A stretch of 64,000 nt of DNA from Mycobacterium gordonae (GTDB taxonomy: Bacteria > Actinomycetota > Actinomycetes > Mycobacteriales > Mycobacteriaceae). Under the pieces are notes generated by a model. It worked only from the letters and a program-made list of their open reading frames with translations, had not been told where the DNA came from and ran no database searches. The translations under genes and the position numbers were made by a program. Location of the stretch: contig NZ_LKTM01000101.1 in the NCBI RefSeq assembly GCF_001417955.2, positions 1 to 64,000 of the forward strand, read 5' to 3'. Positions 1 through 11,655 of this stretch are shown here, piece after piece; within the stretch, counting starts at the first letter, position 1, and each line of letters begins with the position of its first letter.

Positions 1-1
1 G

Positions 2-571
2 CCACCGCAATCCCAGCCACAGCCGCAATCCCAGCCCCAACCGCAGCCCCAGCCGCAGTTCCAGCCGCCGGCGCCCCGTCCTCAGCCCCAGCCGGCAGCC
101 TGGCAGCCTGCGCCCGCCGAGGGTCAGTGGCTGCCTCCGGGCGCGCCCGGCAGCCGCTGGACGCCGGCAGATGCTCCCGCGGTCCCGCCCCCCGCCGAGC
201 CGGAAGGCCGTAGAAGGCGTTACCGGGCCGAGTCCGACGAGCCGGAGGCCGGCGCCCTCGGGACCGCTCCCGACGAGCCCGCGCCGCAGTACGGCGGCCG
301 CCGTTCGCGGTCCCGGCATTCCGCGGAGTACCGGGACTTCGGTGTCGGCAATCTCGCGCGTCCCCGGGACTGGCAGCCCGAAGAGGCGCCGCCGCCACCC
401 GCGCCGCCCCGGCTTGCTCCCGCACCGCCGGCCCCCCGGCATCGCAGTGCCGAGGAACCGGTCGAGAGCCAGGACGAGCCGCAAAGCGGTGGTCAGTCGG
501 CTGCCGACCTCCTGGCGAGGTTCCAGGTGCAGCCGAGCGGAGGCGGCCGGCGGCGTCGGCGTGACGCCTGA
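2..571 (+). CDS. C-terminal part of a Pro/Gln/Arg-rich membrane-type protein (Rv3604c-like), 5' truncated
   Basis: The reading frame is open from the left edge to a TGA at 569-571. It encodes about 189 residues of low complexity: PQ dipeptide repeats first (roughly residues 1-25), then Pro/Ala-rich and Arg/Glu-rich stretches, and a short tail ending in a run of arginines (GGGRRRRRDA). No domain is visible in this part. In M. tuberculosis the gene just before the pan operon (Rv3604c) is an Ala/Arg/Pro-rich membrane protein, so this is probably its cytoplasmic tail, with the membrane segments beyond the window. The identification rests on position and composition. A different frame over 171-590 is open but has no such synteny and is treated as a shadow. 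Confidence 0.7.
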   Translation, partial: PPQSQPQPQSQPQPQPQPQFQPPAPRPQPQPAAWQPAPAEGQWLPPGAPGSRWTPADAPAVPPPAEPEGRRRRYRAESDEPEAGALGTAPDEPAPQYGGRRSRSRHSAEYRDFGVGNLARPRDWQPEEAPPPPAPPRLAPAPPAPRHRSAEEPVESQDEPQSGGQSAADLLARFQVQPSGGGRRRRRDA

Positions 572-659
572 CACGCTGTGCTCGGTCTGACGGATCGACT
601 ACAGTCGTAGTGACCGTCCGGTACCCCAGCAGCGGGACTGGAACGTACGAAAGAAATCT

Positions 660-1586
660 GTGAGGTCGTCTGCGATGGAGCAGTTCGACGGACTGCGCCC
701 GGCCAGGCTGAAGGTGGGAATCATCTCGGCGGGTCGGGTCGGCTCGGCGCTGGGTGTAGCGCTGGAGCGTGCCGACCATGTCGTGGTGGCCTGCAGCGCC
801 ATTTCCCAGGCCTCCCTGCAACGGGCGCAGCGCCGGTTGCCCGATACGCCGGTACTTTCGCCGCCGGATGTCGCGGCGGCTGCTGAGTTGCTGGTTCTGG
901 CCGTCACCGACAGCGAGCTGCCCGGCCTGGTCGCCGGTTTGGCCGCCACCTCCGCGGTCCGGCCGGGCACCATCGTGGTGCACACCTCCGGTGCCAACGG
1001 CATCGGAATCCTGGACCCGTTGACCCGGCAGGGTTGCATCCCGGTGGCGATTCACCCGGCGATGACCTTCACCGGCTCGGACGAAGACATCGCCCGACTG
1101 CCCGACACCTGTTTCGGCGTGACGGCGGCCGACGAAGTCGGATATGCCATCGGCCAGTCGTTGGTACTGGAGATGGGCGGCGAGCCGTTCTGCGTCCGCG
1201 AGGAGGCCCGCGTGCTGTACCACGCCGCGTTGGCCCACGCATCCAATCATCTGGTGACGGTGCTGGCCGACGCGCTGGAGGCGTTGCGGGCCGCCCTGGC
1301 AGGGGACGAATTGCTGGGACAACAGCGCGTCGACAACCAGCCGGGCGGTATCGCCGAACGCATCGTCGGCCCGCTGGCCCGTGCAGCGCTGGAGAACACG
1401 TTGCAGCGCGGTCAGGCCGCACTCACCGGCCCGGTCGCCCGCGGCGACGCGGCCGCCGTCGCGGGACACCTGAATGCGCTCGGGGATGCGGACCCGGACC
1501 TTGCCCACGCGTACCGGGTGAATGCGCTGCGCACCGCGCAGCGTGCGCACGCCCCCGAAGATGTAGTCGAGGTGCTGGCCCGGTGA
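660..1586 (+). CDS. Rossmann-like/DUF2520 protein of the pantothenate operon (Rv3603c-like)
   Basis: The protein has an N-terminal nucleotide-binding Rossmann fold ([17 protein letters not shown], about residues 19-35). A C-terminal helical DUF2520-type domain includes HPAMTFTGS near residue 130 and HAASNHL-type helices. It resembles 6-phosphogluconate or ketopantoate reductases. It sits directly upstream of panC and overlaps it by 4 bases, so it probably serves pantothenate synthesis, perhaps as a ketopantoate reductase (the PanE/PanG role); that function is inference. The GTG at 660 gives 308 residues. The in-frame ATG at 675 is an alternative start, and neither has a strong ribosome-binding site. 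Confidence 0.85.
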   Translation: MRSSAMEQFDGLRPARLKVGIISAGRVGSALGVALERADHVVVACSAISQASLQRAQRRLPDTPVLSPPDVAAAAELLVLAVTDSELPGLVAGLAATSAVRPGTIVVHTSGANGIGILDPLTRQGCIPVAIHPAMTFTGSDEDIARLPDTCFGVTAADEVGYAIGQSLVLEMGGEPFCVREEARVLYHAALAHASNHLVTVLADALEALRAALAGDELLGQQRVDNQPGGIAERIVGPLARAALENTLQRGQAALTGPVARGDAAAVAGHLNALGDADPDLAHAYRVNALRTAQRAHAPEDVVEVLAR

Positions 1587-2512
1587 TCGGCAACAAGAAG
1601 CCGCCTGCCTTCAAGCCGGGCGAACTCAACGTGTATTCGGCGCCGGCCGACGTCAGCGACGTCACCCGCGCGCTGCGGCATACCGGCCGGCGAATCATGT
1701 TGGTGCCCACCATGGGAGCGCTGCACGACGGTCACCTGACCTTGGTGCGTGCCGCCAAACGGGTCCCGGGTTCGGTGGTGGTGGTGTCGATCTTCGTCAA
1801 CCCGTTACAGTTCGGCGCCGGCGAGGACCTTGACGCCTACCCGCGCACCCTCGACCAGGATGTGGAACTGCTGCGGGGCGAGGGTGTGGACATCGTTTTC
1901 GCGCCGTCGGCTTCGGGTATGTATCCCGGTGGCCTGCGTACCACCGTGCAGCCGGGTCCGCTGGCTGCCGAGCTCGAAGGTGGTGCACGCCCAACACATT
2001 TCGCCGGCGTGCTGACGGTCGTTCTCAAACTTCTGCAGATCGTGCGGCCGGACCGGGCGTTCTTCGGCGAGAAGGACTACCAGCAGCTGGTGCTGATCCG
2101 GCAGATGGTCGCCGACCTGAATATCGACGTGCAGGTGGTGGGCGTGCCGACGGTTCGGGAACGCGACGGGCTGGCCATGTCGTCCCGCAACCGCTACCTC
2201 GATCCGGCGCAACGTGAAGCGGCCGTGGCCCTTTCGGCGGCGTTGAGCGCGGGTGCGCACGCCGCGAGTTATGGCGTCCAGGCCGCCCTGGACGCGGCGC
2301 ATGCGGTGCTGCAGGCCACGCCGGAACTGGTCGTCGACTATCTGCAGCTGCGGGACACCGAGCTGGGTCCGGTGCCAACCAACGGATCCGGCCGGCTGTT
2401 GGTCGCGGCCAGGCTCGGCACCACCAGACTGCTGGACAATGTGGCAATTCAAATCGGCAATCTCGCCGGCACCACCAGTGGGCCGGACGCTCAATCGAAT
2501 TGGAGGAACTGA
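1583..2512 (+). CDS. panC: Pantothenate synthetase
   Basis: PanC condenses pantoate and beta-alanine using ATP to make pantothenate. The hallmark motifs are present: [11 protein letters not shown] (the HIGH-like ATP site near residue 45), [15 protein letters not shown], and AMSSRNRYL for the KMSKS-like loop. The length of 309 residues matches the mycobacterial enzyme. The open frame extends back to 1034, but that part is antisense-like shadow of the upstream gene. The start is GTG at 1583, inside the GTGA overlap with the preceding stop, and the protein then begins [20 protein letters not shown] like its homologues. It is translationally coupled to both neighbours. Confidence 0.97.
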   Translation: MIGNKKPPAFKPGELNVYSAPADVSDVTRALRHTGRRIMLVPTMGALHDGHLTLVRAAKRVPGSVVVVSIFVNPLQFGAGEDLDAYPRTLDQDVELLRGEGVDIVFAPSASGMYPGGLRTTVQPGPLAAELEGGARPTHFAGVLTVVLKLLQIVRPDRAFFGEKDYQQLVLIRQMVADLNIDVQVVGVPTVRERDGLAMSSRNRYLDPAQREAAVALSAALSAGAHAASYGVQAALDAAHAVLQATPELVVDYLQLRDTELGPVPTNGSGRLLVAARLGTTRLLDNVAIQIGNLAGTTSGPDAQSNWRN

Positions 2513-2943
2513 TGTTACGGACGATGTTGAAGTCGAAGATCCACCGCGCCACCGTCACTCAGGCCGATTTGCACTACGTCGGATCGGTGACCATCGACGC
2601 CGACCTGATGGACGCCGCCGACCTACTCGAGGGTGAACAGGTCACTATCGTCGACATCGACAATGGGGCCCGGTTGGTCACCTACGCCATCACGGGTGAG
2701 CGCGGTACCGGTGTGATCGGAATCAACGGTGCCGCAGCACATCTCGTCCACCCGGGTGACCTGGTGATACTGATCGCTTACGGCACCATGGAAGACGCCG
2801 AGGCGCGCGCCTACCAGCCGCGGATCGTCTTCGTCGACGCCGACAACAAGCAGATCGACCTGGGCAGTGACCCCGCTCACGTGCCCGACGGCGTGCCACC
2901 GAGTATGGGGGAGTTGCTCGACCCGCGGATCGGCGTGCGGTAA
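2512..2943 (+). CDS. panD: Aspartate 1-decarboxylase precursor
   Basis: PanD is the pyruvoyl-dependent enzyme that makes beta-alanine from aspartate. The self-cleavage site Gly24-Ser25 (HYVGSVTID) is intact, as are the active-site stretches [17 protein letters not shown] and [11 protein letters not shown]. The ATG at 2512 overlaps the panC stop (TGATG), and GGAGGA lies just upstream. The protein has 143 residues; the M. tuberculosis enzyme has 139 as I recall. The extra residues are in the C-terminal tail ([15 protein letters not shown]), the region linked in M. tuberculosis to pyrazinoic-acid sensitivity. Position 17 is Gln here, where I recall Cys in M. tuberculosis. Confidence 0.97.
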   Translation: MLRTMLKSKIHRATVTQADLHYVGSVTIDADLMDAADLLEGEQVTIVDIDNGARLVTYAITGERGTGVIGINGAAAHLVHPGDLVILIAYGTMEDAEARAYQPRIVFVDADNKQIDLGSDPAHVPDGVPPSMGELLDPRIGVR

Positions 2944-2945
2944 CC

Positions 2946-3764
2946 GTGCTGCTGGCGATCGACGTCCGCAACACTCACACGGTCGTCGGCCTGATATCCG
3001 GCGTCAAAGACAACGCCAAAGTAGTTCAGCAGTGGCGCATCCGCACCGAGTCGGAAGTCACCGCGGACGAACTGGCGCTCACCATCGACGGTCTGATCGG
3101 TGAGGATGCCGAGCGCCTCACCGGCGCCGCGGGGCTGTCCACCGTGCCGTCGGTGCTGCACGAGGTGCGGATCATGCTCGAGCAGTACTGGCCGTCCGTG
3201 CCGCATGTGCTGATCGAGCCCGGGGTGCGCACCGGTATTCCGCTGTTGGTGGACAACCCGAAAGAGGTGGGGGCCGACCGCATCGTCAACTGTCTGGCGG
3301 CCTTCCACAAGTTCGGCAGGGCCGCCATCGTGGTCGACTTCGGGTCGTCGATCTGCGTGGATGTGGTGTCAGCCAAGGGAGAGTTTCTCGGTGGCGCGAT
3401 CGCGCCCGGCGTGCAGGTGTCCTCGGACGCCGCGGCGGCCCGCTCGGCCGCCCTGCGCCGAGTCGAGCTGGCCCGCCCCAGATCGGTGGTGGGCAAGAAC
3501 ACAGTCGAGTGCATGCAGGCCGGTGCGGTTTTCGGGTTTGCCGGGTTGGTCGACGGACTGGTGGGCCGCATCCGCGACGACGTCGCCGGATTCTCGGCCG
3601 GTGACGACGTCGCCGTGGTGGCCACCGGACACACCGCACCGCTGTTGCTGCCCGAACTGCACACGGTGGAGCACTACGACCAGCATCTGACACTGCACGG
3701 GCTGCGGCTCGTTTTCGAACGCAACCGCGATGCCCAGCGCGGCCGGCTCAAGACCGCGCGCTGA
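2946..3764 (+). CDS. coaX: Type III pantothenate kinase homologue
   Basis: This is an ASKHA-fold protein of 272 residues. It begins [16 protein letters not shown], with the N-terminal Asp that binds phosphate. It carries GADRIVN and [14 protein letters not shown], the family's metal- and nucleotide-binding segments, and GGAIAPGVQ. Type III kinases phosphorylate pantothenate in CoA synthesis. In M. tuberculosis the CoaX protein is reported to be non-essential, with CoaA doing the work, so its real role in mycobacteria is uncertain. The GTG start lies 2 bases after the panD stop. It is part of the pan operon. Confidence 0.94.
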   Translation: MLLAIDVRNTHTVVGLISGVKDNAKVVQQWRIRTESEVTADELALTIDGLIGEDAERLTGAAGLSTVPSVLHEVRIMLEQYWPSVPHVLIEPGVRTGIPLLVDNPKEVGADRIVNCLAAFHKFGRAAIVVDFGSSICVDVVSAKGEFLGGAIAPGVQVSSDAAAARSAALRRVELARPRSVVGKNTVECMQAGAVFGFAGLVDGLVGRIRDDVAGFSAGDDVAVVATGHTAPLLLPELHTVEHYDQHLTLHGLRLVFERNRDAQRGRLKTAR

Positions 3765-3797
3765 GCGCCGGCGCGATCTCATTTAAGCTGGCACGTC

Positions 3798-5321
3798 GTG
3801 AGTGCCGCCGATAGCGATCCCGACAGAGATCCCTTAGGGGATCTTCCCGAGCAGTTCCGGATCCGGCGGGACAAGCGCGCCCGGCTGTTGGCAGAGGGTC
3901 ACGACCCGTACCCGGTGGCGATTGAGCGGACGCACACGCTGGCCGAGGTTCGCGCGGCCCACCCTGACCTGCCCACCGACACCTCGACCGACGACGTGGT
4001 CGGTGTCGCGGGACGGGTGGTGTTCGCTCGCAACACCGGAAAATTGTGCTTCGCGACACTTCAGGATGGAGACGGCACCCAGCTGCAGGCGATGATCAGC
4101 CTCGACAAGGTGGGTCAGGAATCTCTGGATGCGTGGAAGGCCGACGTCGACCTCGGCGACATCGTCTTCGTGCACGGCACCGTGATCAGTTCACGCCGAG
4201 GCGAACTGTCCGTCCTCGCCGATTCCTGGCAGATGGCGGCCAAGTCGCTGCGACCCCTGCCCGTCGCCCACAAAGAGATGAGTGAAGAGGCACGGGTACG
4301 GCAACGGTATGTCGACCTGATCGTCCGGCCGCAGGCGCGTTCGGTGGCGCGCCAGCGGATCGCTGTTATACGCGCCATCAGAAATGCACTCGAGCGACGC
4401 GGGTTCCTCGAGGTCGAAACTCCCATCCTGCAGACGCTGGCCGGCGGGGCCGCCGCACGGCCGTTCATCACCCATTCCAATGCACTCGACATCGACCTTT
4501 ACCTGCGGATCGCGCCGGAACTGTTCCTGAAGCGCTGCATCGTCGGTGGTTTCGACAGGGTCTTCGAACTAAATCGGGTCTTCCGAAACGAAGGAACCGA
4601 TTCCACCCATTCCCCGGAATTTTCCATGTTGGAGACGTACCAGACCTACGGGACCTATGACGATTCGGCAGTCGTCACTAGGGAGCTTATTCAAGAGGTG
4701 GCCGATGAGGCGATCGGGACCAGACAACTCCCGATGCCCGACGGCACTGTCTACGACATCGACGGAGAATGGGCAACTCTGCAGATGTATTCCTCGCTGT
4801 CCAAAGCTCTGGGTGAAGAGATCACGCCGGAGACGCCGGTCGAACGGTTACGCGACATCGCGGCGCAACTGGACGTGGAGATTCCCGACAACCGTGGTTT
4901 TGGTCACGGCAAACTCGTCGAGGAACTCTGGGAGCACACCGTGGGCAACACGCTCACCGCGCCCACTTTTGTCAGGGATTTTCCGGTCGAGACAACGCCA
5001 TTGACCCGCCACCACCGCAGCATCCGCGGCGTGACCGAGAAGTGGGACCTATACGTGCGCGGAATGGAGCTGGCCACCGGGTACTCGGAATTAAACGACC
5101 CGGTAGTGCAACGGGAGAGATTTGCTGATCAGGCCCGTGCCGCAGCCGCCGGGGATGACGAGGCCATGCAACTCGACGAAGATTTTCTGGCCGCCCTGGA
5201 GTTCGGGATGCCGCCCTGCACTGGAACGGGAATGGGTATCGATCGGTTGTTGATGTGTTTGACCGGGCTGTCAATTAGGGAGACTGTTTTGTTCCCGATT
5301 GTTCGCCCGCACTCCAACTGA
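3798..5321 (+). CDS. lysS: Lysyl-tRNA synthetase, class II
   Basis: The N-terminal OB-fold anticodon-binding domain (about residues 60-170) is followed by a class II catalytic core. Motif 2 is [19 protein letters not shown] and motif 3 is [11 protein letters not shown] near the end. The length of 507 residues matches a canonical stand-alone LysRS, and it lacks the membrane domain of LysX. The GTG at 3798 lies 33 bases after coaX, and transcription is probably shared with the pan operon. The protein ends with the usual [11 protein letters not shown]. Codon use and composition match the neighbours. Confidence 0.97.
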   Translation: MSAADSDPDRDPLGDLPEQFRIRRDKRARLLAEGHDPYPVAIERTHTLAEVRAAHPDLPTDTSTDDVVGVAGRVVFARNTGKLCFATLQDGDGTQLQAMISLDKVGQESLDAWKADVDLGDIVFVHGTVISSRRGELSVLADSWQMAAKSLRPLPVAHKEMSEEARVRQRYVDLIVRPQARSVARQRIAVIRAIRNALERRGFLEVETPILQTLAGGAAARPFITHSNALDIDLYLRIAPELFLKRCIVGGFDRVFELNRVFRNEGTDSTHSPEFSMLETYQTYGTYDDSAVVTRELIQEVADEAIGTRQLPMPDGTVYDIDGEWATLQMYSSLSKALGEEITPETPVERLRDIAAQLDVEIPDNRGFGHGKLVEELWEHTVGNTLTAPTFVRDFPVETTPLTRHHRSIRGVTEKWDLYVRGMELATGYSELNDPVVQRERFADQARAAAAGDDEAMQLDEDFLAALEFGMPPCTGTGMGIDRLLMCLTGLSIRETVLFPIVRPHSN

Positions 5322-5438
5322 ACTGCACAAAGTTGTGTCTGGATTGAGTATTTTGAGTTCTTATGGCAGATTAGGTCGGTGGGGAGTCTATCCAAACAGG
5401 ATCTGTAACTGCACAGGAAGAAACGTGAGGGTAAGCCA

Positions 5439-5777
5439 ATGGCGAAGAAAGTGACCGTCACCTTGGTCGATGATTTCGACGGTGCCGGCTCCGCCGACGA
5501 AACGGTCGAATTCGGGCTTGACGGGGTGACCTATGAGATCGACCTTTCCAGTAAGAATGCGACGAAGCTGCGCAATGACCTGAAGCAATGGGTTGCGGCG
5601 GGCCGTCGCGTGGGCGGTAGGCGGCGCGGGCGTTCCGGTTCGGGCCGTGGCCGCGGCGCCATCGATCGCGAGCAGAGCGCCGCGATCCGCGAATGGGCGC
5701 GCCGCAACGGGCACAACGTGTCGACCCGTGGGCGTATCCCGGCCGACGTCATCGACGCGTTCCACGCGGCCACCTAG
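5439..5777 (+). CDS. lsr2: Lsr2 nucleoid-associated xenogeneic silencer
   Basis: A 112-residue H-NS-like protein. The N-terminal dimerisation domain (residues 1-58) is followed by a basic Gly/Arg/Ser linker ([13 protein letters not shown]). The C-terminal DNA-binding domain carries the AT-hook-like Arg97-Gly98-Arg99 in [14 protein letters not shown], which inserts in the minor groove of AT-rich DNA. Lsr2 bridges and silences AT-rich and horizontally acquired genes in mycobacteria. The ATG at 5439 follows GTGAGGGTAAGCCA. The 117-base gap from lysS probably holds its own promoter. Two terminators follow the gene. Confidence 0.97.
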   Translation: MAKKVTVTLVDDFDGAGSADETVEFGLDGVTYEIDLSSKNATKLRNDLKQWVAAGRRVGGRRRGRSGSGRGRGAIDREQSAAIREWARRNGHNVSTRGRIPADVIDAFHAAT

Positions 5778-5788
5778 GCACACTCTTG

Positions 5789-5832
5789 CCGGCGCCCAGG
5801 CTTCAGAGCCTGGGCGCCGGATTTTTCTTTTC
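5789..5832 (+). terminator. Rho-independent terminator after lsr2
   Basis: A 14-bp perfect G+C-rich stem has arms CCGGCGCCCAGGCT (5789-5802) and AGCCTGGGCGCCGG (5807-5820). They flank a TCAG loop and are followed at once by ATTTTTCTTTT. This is one of the few textbook intrinsic terminators in the window. Confidence 0.93.
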
Positions 5833-5854
5833 GCTGGTGGCGAACTGATCGGCG

Positions 5855-5884
5855 CCCAATGCGGGTAACGCATTGGGGCTTTTC
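5855..5884 (+). terminator. Second hairpin/terminator downstream of lsr2
   Basis: Arms CCCAATGCG (5855-5863) and CGCATTGGG (5869-5877) enclose a 5-base loop and are followed by GCTTTTCCT. It lies about 35 bases after the first terminator, so lsr2 and clpC1 transcription appear well insulated. Confidence 0.7.
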
Positions 5885-5890
5885 CTCGTT

Positions 5891-5950
5891 AAACCAGGTT
5901 GAACCAGTCAAGACCAGTCACGACCAGTCGAGACCAGTCACGTCCGGCCA
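5891..5950 (+). repeat. 10-bp-phased short direct repeats (nnACCAGTCn) upstream of clpC1
   Basis: Five consecutive 10-base units carry the core ACCAG in the same phase: AAACCAGGTT, GAACCAGTCA, AGACCAGTCA, CGACCAGTCG, AGACCAGTCA. A degenerate sixth unit (CGTCCGGCCA) follows. The period equals one helical turn, so all copies face the same side of the DNA. They lie about 160-220 bases before the clpC1 start. No regulator is assigned. Confidence 0.75.
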
Positions 5951-6109
5951 CCGCTGCGCACTGCGAGGTATGAAGCGTGGCAGGCCGACCATTACAGTGG
6001 ACGACAGGTACGCGGTGTCGGGGCCGGAGTCGACAAAAGGTCGGCAAAAGCCGGCAGACGCCTTTCCGAGGCGGAGTACCTAATGGTGAGGGAGAGCAGG
6101 TAACCGACG

Positions 6110-8644
<2,535 letters not shown>

Positions 8645-8654
8645 GGCGGGCATA

Positions 8655-8741
8655 GACTGCCAATGCTGACGGGCACCGGAATCTGGTGAGATTCCAGAAC
8701 GGTCGCGCCACTGTCGAGAGTCAGACCCGGCGCCCGTCATC
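8655..8741 (+). promoter_or_regulatory. Cobalamin (B12) riboswitch
   Basis: The leader of cbtB contains the conserved cobalamin-riboswitch core: GGCACCGGAATCTGGTGAG, then ATTCCAGAACGGTCGCGCC, ACTGT, and a B12-box-like AGTCAGACCCGG (8719-8730). The closing stem P1 is perfect, with TGACGGGC (8667-8674) pairing with GCCCGTCA (8732-8739). The downstream genes encode a predicted cobalt transporter, the expected type of target. Binding of adenosylcobalamin would be expected to repress them. No separate expression-platform hairpin was resolved in the 47 bases before cbtB. Confidence 0.9.
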
Positions 8742-8788
8742 AGGTGGAGTTATCCGAGTGGGGCGCGAGATCCCAGAAGGAGTTGATC

Positions 8789-8998
8789 GTGGCGAGTTCT
8801 GAGACGACGCGGGTCGGATCGGTTGACCTCTCGGCTGCCAATGCGGCGCTGTGGCTGGCGGCGACAGCGTTCCTGGCACTGTTGGCGATCTACTTCGTCG
8901 GCATCGACCAGGGCGCCGTGTCGCTATTCGGCAGCGACACCCACGTGCACGAGTTCTTCCACGACGCAAGGCATTTGCTCGGCTTCCCCTGCCACTGA
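8789..8998 (+). CDS. cbtB: Cobalt transporter subunit CbtB
   Basis: A 69-residue protein with one membrane helix (AALWLAATAFLALLAIYFVG, about residues 19-38). Its His-rich C-terminus THVHEFFHDARHLLGFPCH is the CbtB signature and a likely metal-binding tail. CbtA/CbtB are predicted cobalt importers in B12-dependent bacteria. The GTG at 8789 follows AAGGAG with a 6-base spacer, so it is preferred over the in-frame GTG at 8744, which has no such site. It lies under the cobalamin riboswitch and 9 bases before cbtA. Confidence 0.9.
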   Translation: MASSETTRVGSVDLSAANAALWLAATAFLALLAIYFVGIDQGAVSLFGSDTHVHEFFHDARHLLGFPCH

Positions 8999-9007
8999 CC
9001 CGCAGCC

Positions 9008-9754
9008 GTGGAGAAGCGTCTGATAGCGCGCGGTGTGCTGGCGGGTGCAGTCGGTGCAGTGCTGGCGTTTGTGTTCGGCCGTCTGTTCGCCGAGCCGGTC
9101 ATCGGCCGTGCCATCGAGTTCGAAGAAGGCCGGGTCGAAGCTGCGCACGCTCAGGGTGTGCACGAGCACGGCGCGGAACTGTTCTCGCGCGGCGTCCAGG
9201 GCAACGCCGGTCTGGGCTTCGGCGTGCTGATCTTCGGCATCGCGGTGGGCGCGTTATTCGCGGTGGTGTTCTGCGTGTACTACCCGAGAGCGGGACGCAT
9301 TGCGCCGCAGTCGCTTTCACTGCGGTTGGCCGCCGCGGCGTTTGTCGCGGTGTATCTGGTGCCGTTCCTGAAGTACCCGCCCAATCCGCCTGCGGTGGGG
9401 CAGGCGGACACGATCGGGTCGCGCACCCTGTGGTTCGTGGTGATGGTGCTGGCTTCGGTGGGGCTGGCGATCGGCGCCGTCTGGCTGGCCCGGCTTCTGG
9501 TGGCGCGCTTCGGCGAGTTCACTGCCAGGCTGCTCGCGGCCGGTGCCTATGTGCTCGCGGCAGCGGCCGTCGCGCTGGCCTTGCCGAACGTCGCCGAGGT
9601 GCCGCCCGGCTTTCCCGCCGACGACCTCTATGAATTCAGGCTGGTGTCGCTGGGCACCCAGCTGGTGATGTGGACAGGCATGGGGTTGGTGTTCGCGGTG
9701 CTGGCCGGCCGGCTCCTGGGTGAGGGAACAAGGGCGCAGAGCGTAGCGGCGTGA
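9008..9754 (+). CDS. cbtA: Cobalt transporter CbtA
   Basis: A 248-residue integral membrane protein. Hydrophobic segments lie near residues 5-25, 75-97, 107-122, 143-168, 178-198 and 222-238. Its family, CbtA, is defined by pairing with CbtB downstream of B12 riboswitches. It probably moves Co2+ into the cell for cobalamin synthesis; substrate specificity is inferred from family and riboswitch. The GTG start lies 9 bases after cbtB. The stop overlaps the next gene's GTG (GTGA). Confidence 0.9.
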   Translation: MEKRLIARGVLAGAVGAVLAFVFGRLFAEPVIGRAIEFEEGRVEAAHAQGVHEHGAELFSRGVQGNAGLGFGVLIFGIAVGALFAVVFCVYYPRAGRIAPQSLSLRLAAAAFVAVYLVPFLKYPPNPPAVGQADTIGSRTLWFVVMVLASVGLAIGAVWLARLLVARFGEFTARLLAAGAYVLAAAAVALALPNVAEVPPGFPADDLYEFRLVSLGTQLVMWTGMGLVFAVLAGRLLGEGTRAQSVAA

Positions 9755-10287
9755 CCCGGCCCACCGCCCGGCTGACGCTGATTTCCCACGCGATGACCGA
9801 CGCGATGTCGGCGGGGCGTTTCCCGGTCGACGAACCGCTCAGCGACATCGGTCGCCGTCAGACCGGGTGTCCGGTCACCGCCGAGCGGGCACTCGCCGGG
9901 CCCGAACTGCGGACGCGCGAAACCGCGGAACTGCTTGGTCTGCAGGCCATCGTCGAGCCCCGGCTGGCCGACCTGGACTGCGGACAGTGGCGCGGCCAAG
10001 AGCTGCAGAACATTCCGCCCGCCGGCCTGCGGGATTGGCTGACCGAACCGGCCGCGGCGCCGCACCGCGGGGAGTCGATCGTCGAACTGGTCGAGCGGGT
10101 CGCCGGTTGGCTGACGCAGCTGGACGACGCGGTCCGGACGGTAGCAGTCACTCACCCCGCGGTCATCCGAGCGGCGATCCTGGTGGCCCTGAGCGCACCG
10201 CCGAAATCGTTCTGGCGCATCGATGTTGCCCCCGCCGGCCACACCGTGCTGCATCGCCGGGGCGGGGTCTGGACCCTGCGGATCTAG
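9751..10287 (+). CDS. Histidine-phosphatase-like protein linked to cobalt transport
   Basis: A 178-residue member of the histidine phosphatase (phosphoglycerate mutase-like) superfamily. The N-terminal motif LISHAMTDA has the phospho-accepting His (His13), but the usual preceding Arg (RHG/RHA) is Ser12. The region GPELRTRETAELLG corresponds to the second Arg motif, LDCGQW to the ExxxG region, and VTHPAVIRAAI supplies the second catalytic His (His135). Coupling to cbtA and the riboswitch suggests a B12 role such as alpha-ribazole phosphatase (CobC). The altered RHG motif makes activity uncertain. It ends directly against the convergent lipoprotein gene with no gap. Confidence 0.75.
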   Translation: MTRPTARLTLISHAMTDAMSAGRFPVDEPLSDIGRRQTGCPVTAERALAGPELRTRETAELLGLQAIVEPRLADLDCGQWRGQELQNIPPAGLRDWLTEPAAAPHRGESIVELVERVAGWLTQLDDAVRTVAVTHPAVIRAAILVALSAPPKSFWRIDVAPAGHTVLHRRGGVWTLRI

Positions 10288-11655
10288 TCAGCGGGGCGCC
10301 ACCAGCGCAAAGACCTGCTGGGCGACCTTCAGCATCCAGCTGGTCACCGTCGGCCCGTGGTCGTGCGGCCAGTTCAACTGGAAACTGACCACCCAGGGCT
10401 GGCCGGTCTTGTCGACCGCATACCAGCTGAACGTCAGATCTCCGGGCAGCCCACCGGCTTTCGCGCCGATGTACGGCCACACGTTGGGGTCCAAGCGGAT
10501 GCCGGCTACCGCGGACAGGATCTGCCGCACCGGCGCGGCCGCGCCCACGGCGTCGGACTGCAATGCCACGTGAACCCGGCAGATGTCCTCGGCGTTGCCA
10601 TACCACTCGGCGCCGTAGGCCGAGGCGGGCGTGTGCGCGCGAAATGGATCGGGCTTGTACTCGGTCGAATTCGCCTGGGCCAGTAGCGCGGCCCGTTCCT
10701 GTTGGGTCGCGTTCTTCCACTGCTCACGCACATCCGGCTGTCCCCAGCCGATCGAGAACAACTCGTACATGGTGGGGAATGGCGTCATGCTGGCCGGATC
10801 GTGGTGCCCTGCGCTGGCCAGGGCTTGCTCGATGGCGCGTGTTCCCACTCGCTCGATCAACATGTCAGTGGCCATGTTGTCACTGGTGGCGATCATCTTC
10901 TCGGCGGCCGTGCGCACCGAAACATGGTCGCCCACAGCCAGTTCCAGGCCCGAGGAACCGACGGCCTTGCCCTTGGCGGTCACCGTCAACTGGTCGTCCC
11001 AGGAGACCGTGCCGTTCGTGACCGCGGTCGCGACGGCGTGTAGTACGTACAGCTTGAAAATGGATGCCAACGGCAGGGGCTGGGCGGTGTTGGCGCCCGC
11101 CACCCGGTCGCATTGACCGTTGTCGACCCTGGCCACCTGATAGGAATACCGGGCGCCGGTCTTGCTCAGCACCGCGTCCACGTCCGACCAATTGTTGATC
11201 GGCGGTGGCGGTTGGGTGTCGACTTCGAACCGGTCGACCTCGCCGGTATCGCCGGTGTGGATCCGGATGTCCTGGCGCGCGCCGTAAGAGGAGATCAGTT
11301 GCAGCGTCGCCACGTTGGCCCCGATGAATACCGAGTCCAGGGTGAACGGCCGGTCCCACCACAGGCTCTCCATGGAGGCTTCCACTGATTCGACCTTGTC
11401 GGCGGTGGCCAGCGTGCGCACGCCGTCCGGGCCGATAGGCCACTCGGAGTTCAGCATGTCCATGGTCTGCTGAGCCCGCAGACCCGGTGGCGTGCTGGTG
11501 TCGATTCGGTGTCCCACGTTCGCCGCGTTCGCCGACGGAGTGGGTGAGGACGAGCACCCCGGAGTGAGCGTCACCACGAGCGCGGCGGCGGCGCTCAACG
11601 CCAGCGCCCGGCGCGGCGCCGCGCGCCGCCTACCCAGCCTCGGTGGTCCCGGCAA
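10288..11655 (-). CDS. lpqF: LpqF-like lipoprotein with a class A beta-lactamase/transpeptidase fold
   Basis: The lipoprotein signal has a twin-Arg-rich start, ALALSAAAALVVTLTPGC, then a Ser/Pro linker. An NTF2-like middle region precedes a serine beta-lactamase-like domain. That domain has SxxK in SIFKLYVL (after LPLA), SDN in ATSDNMATDML and KxG in GAKAGG. It matches the Rv3593 product. The substrate is unknown, and hydrolysis has not been shown to my knowledge. The frame is open back to 11769. I choose TTG at 11655 because it places a normal lipoprotein signal at the N-terminus (455 residues) and overlaps the upstream mhuD end by 26 bases. Confidence 0.85.
   Translation of the reverse strand: MPGPPRLGRRRAAPRRALALSAAAALVVTLTPGCSSSPTPSANAANVGHRIDTSTPPGLRAQQTMDMLNSEWPIGPDGVRTLATADKVESVEASMESLWWDRPFTLDSVFIGANVATLQLISSYGARQDIRIHTGDTGEVDRFEVDTQPPPPINNWSDVDAVLSKTGARYSYQVARVDNGQCDRVAGANTAQPLPLASIFKLYVLHAVATAVTNGTVSWDDQLTVTAKGKAVGSSGLELAVGDHVSVRTAAEKMIATSDNMATDMLIERVGTRAIEQALASAGHHDPASMTPFPTMYELFSIGWGQPDVREQWKNATQQERAALLAQANSTEYKPDPFRAHTPASAYGAEWYGNAEDICRVHVALQSDAVGAAAPVRQILSAVAGIRLDPNVWPYIGAKAGGLPGDLTFSWYAVDKTGQPWVVSFQLNWPHDHGPTVTSWMLKVAQQVFALVAPR

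Noticed and set aside
1034-1582. 5' extension of the panC frame
   Set aside because: It overlaps the DUF2520 gene in another frame and lacks homology; GTG 1583 matches known PanC starts.
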